Under the pieces are notes generated by a model that saw only the letters and a program-made list of their open reading frames with translations, searched no databases and had not been told where the DNA came from. Positions 32,298-47,048 of a DNA stretch of 64,000 nt are shown piece after piece. The stretch lies in assembly GCA_026027325.1 (NCBI GenBank), contig JAMSLZ010000002.1, positions 992,001 to 1,056,000 of the forward strand. Direction: 5' to 3'. How positions within the stretch are numbered: position 1 is the first letter of the stretch; every line of letters starts with the position of its first letter. Source of the DNA: Actinomucor elegans. Lineage: Eukaryota > Mucoromycota > Mucoromycetes > Mucorales > Mucoraceae. Made by a program: the position numbers and the translations under genes.

Positions 32298-34136
32298 TTA
32301 CAATTCTGATTTCAACATGTAAACATGGATACGCTCATTTGCTGCAGCACAGCTCCAGAAGATAGATTTGAAAGCAATCTTGCTCTTTTTACCTGGGCGA
32401 GGTATATACTCGTCCCATCTACCCAAAAATTTCACTGGCACACCATGCATAACGCGCTGTACTGTTTCTGCAGTCTTGATGTGTATAATTTCTACTGTTT
32501 CCGACCCAAAGCCTACCACGCACCAGTCATTAACAGTATGATCTAGCTGAATAAACTCAATATGTACAGGTACTTCAGACCAACGATACACTTGTGTTGA
32601 AAACAAGGCCCCTGTCAAATCGATCATGTAGCTTTGTTTTCCAACGGTAGCAAAGAACAATTGGGGAGCTGAAGCAGAAGGTAATGCTACAGGGTCTGGC
32701 GCCGCAGACGGTAGCGACGTCACTACGGTAGAATAACTAGGAGGGATGGAATAGTCTGTAGTTAACGTGGTAGCTGGAAGAGAGTCCGGATAAAAAGGAA
32801 GTTGGATCAACGATGTCCATTGAATTGGAGGTACAGAAAGACTGGCCGGCAGTGTAGGATATGTTTCTCCATCCTGAGGAGGTGGCAAGCGGGACATGGT
32901 TGTGGGTATAGGTGAATGAGGGGATCGTGGTGAGGACAACTGACGTTCGTATTGATCGCGAGCCCAGGTGGTTTGATAGATGCGTTCCAAGGTAGGATCG
33001 ATAGGCACTGTCTGTACTTTGCTGTTGCGTAATTCAATTACGGTCGCTTCACTACTGAATACAGCAACTATATGGCGCAAAGTACTTCGATCATCTGCAA
33101 AAGAAATGGCTTTGGCTTCGGTAGGAATCCAAAAGACTTTGAGTCGATAGAAGGGACGTAAAGGATGATCGCGTCTTCTTTGCCAGAGCACAATCTTGTC
33201 TCGATGACGAACGGCTGCGAAGACGTAAGTGCTCGTTTGATAGGTTTGAATGCCAAGCGCATCTTTAGAATCAGGCAGTTTGTAATAAAAGTCTTGTAGA
33301 ATAATACCATGATAGACATAATATGATTTAGTCAAGCCAGCTATTGTCAATTGATGGTCGATGGTGAGCGCCGGTTTAGACGACATCTTTTCTTCTCGTT
33401 TCTTTACAAGACGTTCTTTCAAGTTCAAAGGAATAGGCGAATCATAGTTGGTATGTGTATTAGAACAAGAATCGCTAGATTCATTTGAAGGTGGTGGATC
33501 GTCGGGTTGATCTTCATCAGGCACTTTACCAGATTGAGAAGACACATGGTCCCATTGCTGATGCGTTGGTATGTCATATTGGATTTCTTTTCTCTGTGAC
33601 CAGTCGAGGCCCAGGACAGCATAAATCAATCGTAACAAGGCATCAAAAGAGTAACATCTTACTTGCTTGTATCTACCTGCTAATATCAAAACGACCCGAC
33701 AGGATTCAATTACTACCATTTGACGTGCCCGTAACCAAATGATTGTCTTGGGTTTCTGCATATTGTGTAAATCAATTAATTGAATACTATCAGAATACCC
33801 TAATAATAGAAAACGATCCTCCATAACGCAGCAACATTCATACGGCGTTGATTGCCAATTGTCTGAGCTTGAAGCTACCACTTTCAATTGTAGTGATGAT
33901 ACATCAATAGACTACACATAGCTTATCAGCTATAATTCGGTTAAATAAATCTAATTTTAATTATGTACCTTTGGAATTTGCTGTATCGTGTCCTCTGCTA
34001 ATCTACTTAAGTTGAGATTCTGGGGAAGGCGTGTTGGATGAGCAGAAGAAAATTCATCTGATGTAGAATAAGGTGGTGGAGAACTAGAAGTCGCTTCAGA
34101 AACGTGTTGTGACGTCAATACAGTTTCGTTTGACAT
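32298..34136 (-). CDS. CNH-domain protein
   Basis: A citron-homology (CNH) beta-propeller protein. Such domains bind small GTPases or membrane traffic machinery in Rom1/2, Vps39 and citron kinase. Two exons: MSNETVLTSQHVSEATSSSP to IPK (34136 to about 33969), and after a 62-nt intron SIDVSSLQLKVV to the stop at 32298, giving about 590 residues. Domain evidence: YECCCVMEDRFLLLGYSDSI, LIDLHNMQKPKTIIWLRARQ, ILAGRYKQVRCYSFDAL, later TYVFAAVRHRDKIVLWQRR, APQLFFATVGKQSYMIDLTG and WCVVGFGSETVEIIHI. A Ser/Pro-rich linker (SPRSPHSPIPTT) interrupts the propeller. There is no GEF, kinase or DH domain, so it is a CNH-only protein. The cellular role is unresolved. Confidence 0.75.
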
Positions 34137-34469
34137 AAGACTCTTAAAGGTGAAGCAAGCTGTTGAAGGGGGAAAAAAAAGAGAAGGATGTCTTGGAGAA
34201 AAGCAGTAAAAGTACACGCATTTACCAGTCACCGTAACCGTGTATTAATTAAGCTGAATGTACGGTTATAAATAGAACTTTATATGGACACGGGAAGGGC
34301 ATGAAGGGAATGCATCCATAGGTAGAATTTAAGACAGAAATCCCTGCAGATAAGCCACACTCGTTGGCTTGGCTTAAACTGTGATTCTCAGTTATATAAT
34401 TTATGATAAGCCTTTACTGGACACAGTTTCAAATATGGTCAATTTAACCTTTCTCGCTTTTATTATCAG
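34137..34469. other. Spacer between the CNH and DDX42-like genes
   Basis: No gene seen. This contains the promoter of the CNH gene and the 3' end of the DDX42-like gene, both on the minus strand. Confidence 0.5.
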
Positions 34470-37114
<2,645 letters not shown>

Positions 37115-37931
37115 TTGATAGAGATTTGCAAAAGGAAAAAAAAAATAGTGTTCGCGTATGCCAGTCTTGATTTTCCATTAGAGGTGTTTCAATTTTTCAA
37201 TCAATTGTAAGGGATAATTTTAATGCTTAAAAATAAGTGAACCAATGAGTAAATGTGATATGAACATACATAGTATAATATATCCATGTGCTATAAGAAA
37301 ATAAAGGGTCTAATAGATAGATTTGAGCTTGAGGCAAAGGCTAATTTTCAGATGCGATATTAAATTGAGATCCAGGCACCATCATTGTTCCTGTGAATCA
37401 CGTCAATTTTACTACTAATTACAATACATCTTTTTTACATTAATAACCCAAGGTTATAATGAAAACACCGGCTTATTCTGCATCTGTATGAAACGATTGA
37501 CCGAGGTCAGTCAAGATTGCTTGCATTGGGTAAAAATCAAGTTTGGCTGATCCTGGGTTTAATGTTGCATTTAATTAGATGTTCAAAATTGGGCTGCTGC
37601 ATCGAAGTGATCTTTATTTGATTCCAATACGATTAATATAATGTCCTGCAATTGTTAATTACCATATAGACGTATGAATACATGTTAATCTTCTTGCAAT
37701 AAATAAATGCCTTGAGACTTTGTTTACAGAGCAAAATTGCAGTGGATGTCCTACTCACACAAACACATGGTTGACATATTTGTATATACCAATCCTCAGT
37801 CAATTTTTAACCCATATCACGAAAAGAAGATAACTAAAGTTTATTAGTGAAAAGAGAAACATTGTATATATGCAAATATGGAGAGGAAAGGAGATTAGAG
37901 TCTATTGTTACAGCGAAAAGGAAAGAAAGAA
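37115..37931. other. Spacer between the two DEAD-box helicase genes
   Basis: About 0.8 kb, AT-rich, no coding pattern. It contains the promoter of the DDX42-like gene and the 3' region of the MAK5-like gene. Confidence 0.5.
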
Positions 37932-40592
37932 TTAGTTTTTGGAGGTCTTTCTCTTTTTCGATAAGTGCAAATCATCTACTGCTTTAGAGCTGGATGAGCC
38001 AGGAAGAATTTCATGAGCTATAAAGAAGAGAAATTTAGTATATTATGAAACAATACCCATTTTAGAATAACTTACTCTCGTTTTTCATCAATCTATCCAC
38101 TAAATCAGAAATAACACCACCTGTCAAAAACTTCATGGAAACACCGGCAGGTAAAATGGGCTCCTTTAACAAATGACCAAGCTTATTCTTGAGATTTGCA
38201 GCTTTCACCTTGGCTTTTTGAAGCTCTTCGTCAGACTTTTGATGGCCTTTACCTTGCATTGTATCTTCATCAAAATCAACATCCATCTCTTTTGCCATAT
38301 TACGCATCCAATTGACTTCATGAGTTTGTTTTGATTCTTGATGTTGAATACGATCAATATCTACAGCCAACTTGACGCGCTCAGTCATGGCTTTCAAGAT
38401 GCTCAGATCAATAGGGAATGTAGGATAATCTTTGTTCTTGCGCAAAGTTTGACACAGCTTTTGATAGATTCTCATTTCATCAGGGCCACAGAGTAACAAA
38501 GAAACACCATCACGGTTAGCACGGGCCGTACGACCTGAACGATGCACATAAATCTCACCAGATCTTGGTAATTGATAGTGAATAACATGATCAACCAAAG
38601 GAATATCTAAACCACGGGCAGCGACATCGGAAGCAACCAACACAGCCTTGGGGTTGGATTTGAACTTTTCCAGGTTCTTGAGACGTTGCTTTTGTTGCAT
38701 TTGAGCATGCAAGCCTAATACCTCGACGTTTAATAATTTGAAAACAGGCACCAAACGACGAATGGCATCAATCGAGTTGACAAAGATGATGGTACGGCCA
38801 GGATAACGTGTGACAAAGTAGTATACATAGAGATCTTTGTCGGTATGAATACAGTCAATCTTGGCTTCCAAAAGTCGAGATGCCACTACGTTCTCTGAAG
38901 TCATATCGACCAACGCAGGATCAGAATCAGCAAACTCAATACGGTTAAGCAAATCCTCCATGGTATTCGTAGCCTTGTTGGCTGCAATCTTCTTCTTTTT
39001 GGCCTTGACATTGAATCTCAAATCTTTGCTCAAGGTGGCGGTATAAATAAAGGTTTGGTGCACACCCAAATCTTGAGGGAGCTTCTTTTTGCCGGCATCA
39101 CCATCGACTTCTTCAGGCCACTCGGTGGTATCCTGACGCTTGTTGGACAACGAATTCAATAAACTGGTGAGTTCTTCAAAATGGCCCTTTTCCAACATAC
39201 GATCTGCTTCATCGAGTACCAAAAACTTGATATGTTTCAACATATCCATGTAGGCAGTATTGTTAGAAAAGATCTCCCATAAACGACCGGGAGTAGCGAC
39301 AATGATATCAGGCTTGTTCTTCACGAGACGCTCTTGCTTTTGAATAGACATACCACCCACAATTGCTACTACGCGAAGATCAGCAAACACGGACATGTTT
39401 TCGAGATGGTCGCGTACTTGAATAGCCAATTCACGGGTAGGTGTCAAAATGAGGCCGCCAAGGCCTTCGCGGGTATGTGTAGCAAGGTAATCGATAATAG
39501 GAATACCAAAAGCAAGTGTTTTACCCGAACCTGTTTCAGCAGAACCGATAATATCACGGCCTTTCATAGCCAAAGGCAATGAGTTCTTTTGGATTGGTGT
39601 AGGTGTTGTAAACTTGTTGTATTTGAGTGCGTTTTTAACGGGTTCAGACAGGTCCAATTCATCCCATGCAGAGATATCAATACTTTGATCAATATCAGCA
39701 ACAGTAGGGCGTGATTTCTTGGTAGTCGTAACAGGTTCTTCTTCTTGTTGTTGCTCTTCTTCCGTCTTTTTCAATTCCTCTTGTGCTTTTCTCTTTGCAG
39801 CCAATCTTTCTCTCTTATTCAAAGGCTTGTTCTCATCCTTTGGCTTTTCAGGAGTTACTGTGTCTACTTTCGCTTCTAGCTTTTCGACTTCATTCATCAA
39901 TCGCTCAATCTCTTTCTTTTTCTTTTCGAGCAGTTTTTGAGCTTTTGTCTTTTTCTCAACGACCTTGGCCTCTAGTACTTCAGCAATAGCATCATCTTTC
40001 TCATCGCCTTCATCTGCTGAATCTGCTGAAACTACTTTGCTGTCCTTTTCATCGTCCTTGCTGTCTTTCTCATCGCCCTTATCCTTGGCAGCCAATTCTT
40101 CATCGAATGTGTCTACATCATAATAGGTACCGGTTTCTTCAACAGTCAGGGGCGTAGTAGGTTGAGCCTTCTTGCCGCTCTTACGGTTAGTCTTTTTGAT
40201 TCTCTATTACAAATGAATAAAAAAAAATGAGTTTATGCAAATTCATTATTTTGTTCTATTCAAAGCCGTACCTTGAACTTGGCTACTTTGCCAGTGGTAT
40301 CATCACCTTCGTACTCGATTTCAACGTCACTGATTTCCTCCAAACATAAGAATCCACCAGCATCGTCAGTAAGGAAGGTATCTGTTCCAGCAGTTTCATT
40401 CCAATCCCATGAATCAATATCGCCTAATTCCTCGTATTCAATTACACCATCAACACCTTTTTCCAACTTGGCAGGCTTGGTAGCAGTTACTTTTTTGTTA
40501 GCTGCAGTCTTTTTAACAGTGCCATTCGATTTTTGTTTCTTGGCGCTGGAGACCTTGTTATTGGGCGTGTTCTTTTTTACTGTCTTGGCCAT
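37932..40592 (-). CDS. MAK5: DEAD-box RNA helicase MAK5/DDX24-like
   Basis: ATP-dependent RNA helicase needed for early 60S subunit assembly in yeast. Three exons: 40592 to about 40273 (MAKTVKKNTPNNKVSSAKK), the large exon to about 38079, and a short last exon ending KKRKTSKN at stop 37932-37934, a likely nuclear localisation signal. The N-terminus is lysine-rich, then an acidic/lysine coiled region (KAQKLLEKKKKEIERLM). Helicase motifs: AWDELDLSEPVKNAL with TPTPIQKNSLPLAM (Q), AETGSGKTLAF (I), PTRELAIQVRDHL (Ia), TPGRLWEIF (Ib), [17 protein letters not shown] (II, with the Mak5-type extension), YTATLS (III), TIIFVNSIDA (IV), ASDVAARGLDIP (V), HRSGRTARA (VI). An insertion after motif II (residues with TTEWPEEVDGDAGKKKL) is also characteristic of DDX24/Mak5. 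No breaks. Confidence 0.9.
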
Positions 40593-41110
40593 ACTTCAAA
40601 ATGAACTGGATTCGAGGAATGATCTAGAGATCTCGAACTGCTTTTTTTTTTTTGGACTGAATAAAAAAAAATATAACAATCACGGTCACATAAAACAAGT
40701 CACTTTTATGCAAAAATCAAGCTCCGGGAATTGATGCGATCAACCCATATTAATAATAATAGCTTTTCAAGCCATATCTTTTATAAAAATGCTAAAAATG
40801 GCGTCAAAAGCATAACTAAACTGTTCATTTACAGTGTTAGGTAATGGGATTTTGAAACTTTATTAAAACTACTGAGAATCTCAACAGGACTCAATATAAA
40901 CGCGAAAAACGTGTAATAAAACGCTCTTTCATTTTGCTTACCTTAGTCAAAATTGATATTAGAAGAGAATTGAATACGAGTATGAATCAGCTTTAAATTA
41001 AACCTAGGTATTTGTAAGTTTATTTGATTTATTGAAAGAACGAGTAGTTATAGTAATGGTATAAGAAGGTAGCTAATATTAATTAAATAAGTGACATTGT
41101 TCATTGACTC
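40593..41110. other. Spacer upstream of MAK5-like gene
   Basis: No coding sequence recognised. AT-rich with short A and T runs; it contains the MAK5 promoter and the 3' end of the PROPPIN gene. Confidence 0.5.
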
Positions 41111-42748
41111 TACTGATCGACACCAAGATTATCATCTGTTGGCTCCAATAAACTACAGAAAAAAAAACAGTTAGATGCTATTGTTTTTGAATACTATTAA
41201 CTAACCTGTATTGCTTCAAAAGCACACATTCACCACCATTTTCCAAGTCAATACTGTATTGATAAAAGAATCCTTCTGATGTAACTACCATCACTTGAGG
41301 CGTAGTACTATAGAATGCTTAAAACCCAGTTGCCATTATAGGAGAAAATACTACTTACCTGCTGAGAGCGACAAGACTTCTAACACCAGCACTTGGTAAC
41401 TTTAAGGAAGCAAAATCTCGCGTAGGTTCCCAAATCTCGGTCAATACATCAGGTAAATAAGATCCAACGCTTCCAGCAATATTACGACCTAAATGCATTG
41501 AAGATCTTCGAAGTATTTGACTATTTTTTTTTTGGGGTTCAACGTTTATAAGCAAGGCATCCTTTTTCTCATTGTTCAATCATAGCTTACCCTACGCTTG
41601 AACTTCTTCCTCTGGACTCAAAGTCCTTGTCGTTTAGCTGAACCTTATCATTTTCGTAGGTATAACCATTGTTTCCATAAGTCGGTCCAGGGCTTCCATT
41701 TGTCGACAATTTGAAGATATGAACAGTCTCTGTATCACTTGAAACACATAAAAGAGAGCTTACAAGGTTAAAGGACATGGAATAGATCTTTGCTGGATAA
41801 GATCCACGTCTGAATTGATAGACCTTAGTAGCATCCAAAGTAGAGAAAATTCGAATGACAGTACCCTATTTATGATATGAGTTGATCTATTAATATGTTA
41901 CATGGACATATATATATATATTACCTTTTCACTGGCAGTAGCTAGTAAAGTGCCTTCAGAATTCATAGAGATACAGCTGACAGGCGATTTGTGAGCTTGT
42001 ACAATATTCGTAGTTTGAGGTCCAAGTGCGTCAAAGAGCTCCACATCACCTGATACGTAAAACGAGCTGGATGACCCATTATTGGGTGAAAAGGGCGAAG
42101 TGGAAGAGCGTGCAGGATAAGCAATAAAGCAATTTTCGCTTGAAGGAGACAAAGCACAAATAGCTAAGAAATAGGGTATTAGATACTACATAAAAACGCG
42201 TTCGGATGAATTGCTGTACCTTGAGGGTTAGGGTTGGTATCAATTGTATGAAGCAGCTTCATGTTACTGATATCATACAAAAAAATTTGTTCCTCCAATA
42301 CAACAATAAGTCTTCTTCTGTTCATTTTTACCGCTAAGATAGCTGTGGGGAAAGATAGTTCACATATAGTCGTTTGTCTCTAATATTACAAGTTAGCACA
42401 AGCTGATATCAATAGCAAAAGGGGGGGGGAACCAACCTTAGTATTTATAATTTGCAGCTGTCTAGGCGAAAAGGCTGGATGTTCACCTGCACCTACAAGT
42501 GCGACAAGCGAAGTGCAAAAGAGCATTTCAACAATACCTGTACCTCCAGCAGCTATAGACAAACTAGATGAGTTATCTCGATTCTGATAGACATATAAAA
42601 AAAAAGACTCACCTTTCGAATAGCATTTGCCAAAAGGATCACAATTGTAGATTCTATAACCTCTTTCAGTACCAATAGATACGCAACTAAAGTCTTGATT
42701 AAAGTTTAAAAAGAGGATTTCGTTATTACTCTTATCTCCAAGGTTCAT
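41111..42748 (-). CDS. ATG18: PROPPIN of the Atg18/WIPI family
   Basis: Seven-bladed WD propeller that binds PI3P and PI(3,5)P2 and works in autophagosome formation and vacuole or endosome membrane fission. About eight exons run from ATG 42748 ([19 protein letters not shown]) to the stop at 41111. The diagnostic FRRG motif, which forms both phosphoinositide sites, is present in [18 protein letters not shown]. Other family features: [20 protein letters not shown] at the N-terminus, [20 protein letters not shown], and [31 protein letters not shown] before the FRRG. The region after blade 6 has a short Gly/Asn-rich loop ([13 protein letters not shown]), shorter than in yeast Atg18. One intron has a run of nine G (about 42421-42429). 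Blade 3 loop is Ser-rich ([18 protein letters not shown]). It could equally be an Atg21 or Hsv2 paralogue; the LVGAGE..SPR pattern favours Atg18. Confidence 0.88.
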
Positions 42749-43222
42749 TTAAAAATAAAAGTGAGGTTTTGGTGTAAGTGAGAAAAAAAATAGGCAATGC
42801 CTGACTTTTTACCATGAGGTCTAGTTTTTTGGGCTGCGTGTGCATAGAAATAATTTAAATGCCGACTACTATAAGAACTGTCATTTTATTACTCGAGCAT
42901 ATTAAGGTACCATTGCTCACTAATACGTAATAGCAATGTATCTCGAGATATCTGTCAGGATCAAGCTTCATACGATAGCCGTAAAATTATGTTGTAAAAG
43001 CATATCGCGCCCTTGTTGGAGATTATAAACCAAATGTGCCATATCATCATTTTAAACGTGCAAAATTGTAGATAAACTTTCTTTCTCTCTTTTTTTCTTC
43101 CTCTAAGCAATTGCTCAAATGCAAACACGGTTTCATCCCTTCAAAAATTCCAACTTGAATAACCACAATAAGAACGAGACTTCTATTATAAAAGCACTTC
43201 TATACATTCGGTCCCATTCAGT
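42749..43222. other. Spacer upstream of the PROPPIN gene
   Basis: No gene recognised. A pyrimidine-rich stretch (CTTTCTCTCTTTTTTTCTTCC) lies at about 43080-43100. Confidence 0.5.
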
Positions 43223-43763
43223 TTATTGCTGTTTTGATACAATTTGGATATTATACTTCTTTTGGAATTCGATAAACTCTTCTTCTTTACGCTTGTAAGA
43301 CTGCAATAATGATTCTATAACTTGTTGAATCTATAACAAGATCATATATCAATTTACGAGCACAAATAAAAGAAAAACAAAGGATCCTGTCCTATTATAC
43401 TTACACCGCTGTAGTTTGTCTCCAAAGCAGGCAAAACTTCCTTGATTGTTCTTTCAACGAGAACACCGCCGACCATACGGAAACACTTGCGCTCAGGTTC
43501 AAGTGGTGAAATACTATCAATAACGAGCCTATCAAAACACGTTAATGGCATGTCCATAGGCTATGTTTATAAAGTCAACTCACTTGTGTTCTTCTACTTC
43601 TGATTCCAACTCGCCAATCTTTTGTGCCAATTGTTGGAGTTCATTTTTATATTGATTGTACTAAAAAAAAGCAAGTAACGGTCAGACAATGCTCCATCAG
43701 AATAATAAGTAATCAACACACCTTTTGAGTCAATTCAGCGTCAGAAGGTCTTTTGGCAGCCAT
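43223..43763 (-). CDS. GIM4: Prefoldin subunit 2
   Basis: Beta-type subunit of the hexameric prefoldin chaperone, which hands nascent actin and tubulin to CCT. Exons give MAAKRPSDAELTQK, then YNQYKNELQQLAQKIGELESEVEEHKLVIDS, then ISPLEPERKCFRMVGGVLVERTIKEVLPALETN and a last exon with IQQVIESLLQSYKRKEEEF ending IVSKQQ. Two coiled-coil helices flank the central beta hairpin (RKCFRMVGGVLVERT, highly typical of PFD2). Length is about 115 residues, similar to the family. The start is ATG 43763; no other in-frame ATG is nearer to the conserved part. Confidence 0.92.
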
Positions 43764-44035
43764 GATGAAACGCGTCGTATATGATGGATGATCTCGGGAT
43801 GGAAGAGGAAAAAAATCAAATATTAGTTTTTTTTTGTTTTGTGTCCCGACGTTTTTTTTTTTTTTTTCTTGCGTCCCCCGTCCTACTTTATTTTGCATAC
43901 TTGTCTTTTACTTTAGTTTCCAAAAATAAAAATGTCTAATAGCAATATATCTTCTGGATATATGTATTGTATATGAAAGCCTTGAGCTTAATTCAGTAGA
44001 GGTAAAAGAAACAATGTCAAAGTTTTGAACGGCTA

Positions 44036-44075
<40 letters not shown>

Positions 44076-45167
44076 CGTAAAAGCCTTCACAGAAAACAAT
44101 TATGGCTATTGAGCGGGAGTCATCAACAGTAATCTAAATGAACAGCTAAGACTACGACTGCTAAAAACGCTAAGAATTCTTATTCCTCTCTTCAAATACA
44201 AACATTGTTTGGCCTTGTCATAGAGAAAGGGGTGTCTGTAACAAGCAGGATGAACTGTGTATCGTTGCAAGAACAGCGTAATACTATCTGAAATCATACA
44301 GGATGACGAAGAAAAGCATTTGGCAAGTATTAAAAAGTTGTCGTGTTTGGGAGGAAACAATAGGAAGCTTAAAGCAAACCATACAGCAGCTACTATGGTA
44401 CAGCCGTTACTGTTCTATGGGAGTCAAGAAATGCATTGCTTTCTGCTTTCCTTGATATAAAGACAATTGGTCATTCTGATCTTCATAAACATTTTGTTCA
44501 GCATGCATCCCTTACTCTTAAGAAACAGGACAACATTGTTACTGTGAGGACATCTGAGGATACTTTGTATCAACAAAGAAAGAGACTGCTGGGGTGGATG
44601 AGGGATAAGGGAACGGATTGATATAATAACTATGTATTTATTGACAATATGCCTATTAAATAAAATTTCGGGGTATCTAAGCAGGGAAGTAATATGCTGC
44701 TTACCTCTTCGGCCTTTACTTTCTTCGGCCTTTACTTTCTTCAGCCTCTTCATTACTGCTAATATATATATATTTATCAAATCTCCAAAATATCCATGAA
44801 AGAAAAATCTAATATGTGACATCTGCCTAACGGCCTTGACGTGTTTGGTTTCTTGAATAAAAGAAGATAGTAGTGTATTAATAAACTTATTTGTGAACCT
44901 GTCTTCCAATTTTTTGAAAGAAATCAACTCGCTATACTTATTTAAACGAAAATAATCAATAAATGAATCAATTTGACATCTTTGAGAAAGTGTACTATAT
45001 AGACTAAAACATTACAATACGAGCAGATGATGCTTTGACATATATACTCCTTGTAGCCGTCTGTATCAAACATGAGATTGGGTGCCATTCTTTTTGCTGC
45101 ATACTAGTCTTTTTTTTTTCAATTATCATACGCTTATGTCTTCAAGAGCAGATTCATTAGAAATTTC
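43764..45167. other. Eroded region with very long T run
   Basis: Contains a 38-base T run (44038-44075), shorter T runs near 43850-43870, and a coding relic on the plus strand (about 44380-44621, listed). The 167-codon minus-strand frame at 44424-44927 overlaps this relic and has no recognisable motif. Confidence 0.5.
44380..44621 (+). pseudogene. Coding relic, family unknown
   Basis: An open frame without a start codon reads YGTAVTVLWESRNALLSAFL, then DIKTIGHSDLHKHFVQHASL and TLYQQRKRLLGWMRDKG, stopping at TGA 44619-44621. Its amphipathic helical pattern is protein-like. Upstream in this frame there is a stop and no convincing acceptor. The next 250 bp upstream has pieces in other frames (for example KQTIQQLLWYSRYC). 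It may be the 3' end of a decayed multi-exon gene or mobile element. Confidence 0.3.
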
Positions 45168-45706
45168 CTACCCTCCAAATACAAACAAGTCTCGCGAATG
45201 GATATGCGTACCAATACATGTCTTCACAACATACGCTTGTGCCTTATGATGAGATACTATTACTTTATTTCTCTGTATTTGTATCAGTATTTGAGGTCGA
45301 AATAATGTTGTTGCAGCCATAGTTGACCACTGAAGATGGCCCTTGGTTGATATGATAGGTTGCTGACGAACAAGCAGAAAGGGAATTTGTGTCAAGCTAC
45401 AAAAGGCAACGGAGGCGTTAGTATAGTTTTCACGATAGTTTTTCGTTGAAAACCTTAATAGCTTACCTCATTTAAAAACGTTTCAATCTTTTCCTTCACG
45501 TATAGTGGGGTTTTCTTGTTGTTCTTTATATGTATTAAACATTGCTTATAAGTTGCAATCAAGGATTTTTTGGAAGAAGGAACCGGCAAGGCTAGGAAAT
45601 GGCATTCAGAGTCATGATATTTCCAAGATCTGAGAGAATGTTGACTAAAACATAAGAAATATTTGTCCTCGCCACTATAAAAATGTTGATAATCGTCAGA
45701 GTTCAT
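45168..45706 (-). CDS. Hypothetical protein, two exons
   Basis: Not recognised. Exon 1 starts at ATG 45706 (MNSDDYQHFYSGEDKYFLCF) and ends FLNE at about 45467. A 71-nt intron with GTAAGC donor, CTAAC branch site and TTTTGTAG acceptor joins to LTQIPFLLVRQQPIISTKGH, ending LFVFGG at stop 45168. The product has about 155 residues. Visible features are an aromatic N-terminal part, a helical lysine-rich middle (ATYKQCLIHIKNNKKTPLYV) and a beta-rich end (RPQILIQIQRNKVIV). It has no signal peptide or membrane helix. The clean splice with a good branch site supports a real gene, although the neighbourhood is eroded. Confidence 0.5.
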
Positions 45707-46141
45707 GCTTTATGGCAAAAAGAAACAGGGAAGAGGTCTAATTTTGATCCCTTTTTTTTTTTATTATTTTGCCTTATGGACTCCAAAAATCTAAACCGTA
45801 GAAATCTGTCACATTTTTAGATATTATGCGTTTTATTTGATGTCGGAGATTTTAGAAGTATTAAGTTTTATTAGAGCAGGCACTGTAGTGTTGTTTCTAT
45901 CTTCATTTGACCATCTTGAACTGACTTGATGTTGGGTATGAAGACAGCAAGACAATATGAAAATATATGCCTTTGGGACATTGCTACGGCATGTACTTTT
46001 GGTCAGATTGACTCCTTGTAGCTTGATCGGCTTCCCATGCCGGAGACAATAACGCTCCTTTGGTTCTTCACACAACCAGCCATTGGACGTGGCTCAAGGA
46101 TCAATATTGTCTTTAAAGTGTTTTGGGTGCTTGCTTTCTAT

Positions 46142-46185
<44 letters not shown>

Positions 46186-46351
46186 TTTGTTTCAGGTGTG
46201 GGTAAGGTCTAATTTTTTTTTTTTTTTTAGTTCTATACATTATTTTGGTGGAATCGCAAGCTTTTTCAACTATGACAGCTTTTGACAAATAACTGTGCCA
46301 ATGACAATTTTCAAGTATTAGATTTAGCAAGGCAGCATTCTATACTTACTT

Positions 46352-46507
46352 ATGGCTCTCCTTCTTATTAATGCTACCTATCTTGGTCATAATGCGCTAT
46401 TTCGTGATCTTTTTGATGGTGAATCAAATTGCCAAGCCTTTTTTGAAGGGTTTGCACGCTATTCTTTTGAACATTTTGATGACTACCTTACAGGCCATCC
46501 TATTTAA
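46352..46507 (+). pseudogene. Short coding-like fragment of 51 codons
   Basis: ATG 46352 opens MALLLINATYLGHNALFRDL, then FDGESNCQAFFEGFARY and FEHFDDYLTGHPI, stop TAA 46505-46507. The sequence is protein-like but very short, with no confirmed neighbour exon. It may be the tail of a broken gene or a small protein. Confidence 0.3.
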
Positions 46508-46636
46508 TAAACAATTATACTGTATATACGACCCTTCTAAAAGTACCTAACACTGTTTTTTTAAGCAAAAAAAAGTGATGCATTACTGTCAAGTAGTGCA
46601 TTACATACATTTTGTGTAAACTAGCTCTCATAATTT

Positions 46637-46740
46637 ATAGATCTCCTAACTAACCTCTGGTGAATGTTATGCTCAGTAGCTTGTAATACATCTCTATAGT
46701 GGGCTTCTGCATTTACTGGAACCGTTGTTTAGCCGGAAAA
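46637..46740 (+). repeat. Dispersed repeat copy (AGATCT plus CTGCATTTACTGG module)
   Basis: An AGATCT at about 46640 is followed 67 bases later by GGGCTTCTGCATTTACTGGAACCGTT. The same two modules, in the same order and 65 bases apart, occur at 51307 and 51372 (GGGCTACTGCATTTATTGGTACTGTT). Shared order and spacing indicate copies of one element at least 100 bp long. Confidence 0.5.
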
Positions 46741-47048
46741 GATCGGTTATTTGAACATAATAAGCCGGGAGATTGCATTCGCGTACCTGATCGAAACATA
46801 TGTGGAGAGAGAGAATACTGCCTACTGCTGTAGTCATCAGGCCATAATATATACAAATGGGTTGATGCTCAAAGTGATTGATATCTGTTGTATGCCATTG
46901 TTTTCATACTAAATGCTAATGACACCTTCCCTTATACTAAAATATATTCAAATTCCGCTTGTTTTGGGTCAAAACTTACCAGAAAAAAAGTTTAACACTT
47001 GACTTTCACAACAAAGCTCTTTTTTCTTTTTTGAATAAAGATAACACC

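Larger units (their letters stand above)
45707..47048. other. Eroded region with coding scraps and a 37-base T run
   Basis: Holds a T run (46146-46182), a minus-strand open frame (45833 to about 46081; GWLCEEPKERYCLRHGKP and LTKSTCRSNVPKA) with no start, and a 51-codon plus-strand frame (46352-46507, listed). A copy of a second dispersed repeat motif lies at 46637-46740. It looks like decayed genes or mobile elements. Confidence 0.45.

Noticed and set aside
44424..44927. 167-codon minus-strand open frame
   Set aside because: It overlaps a more protein-like frame on the other strand, has no recognisable motif, and composition looks like translated AT-rich DNA.
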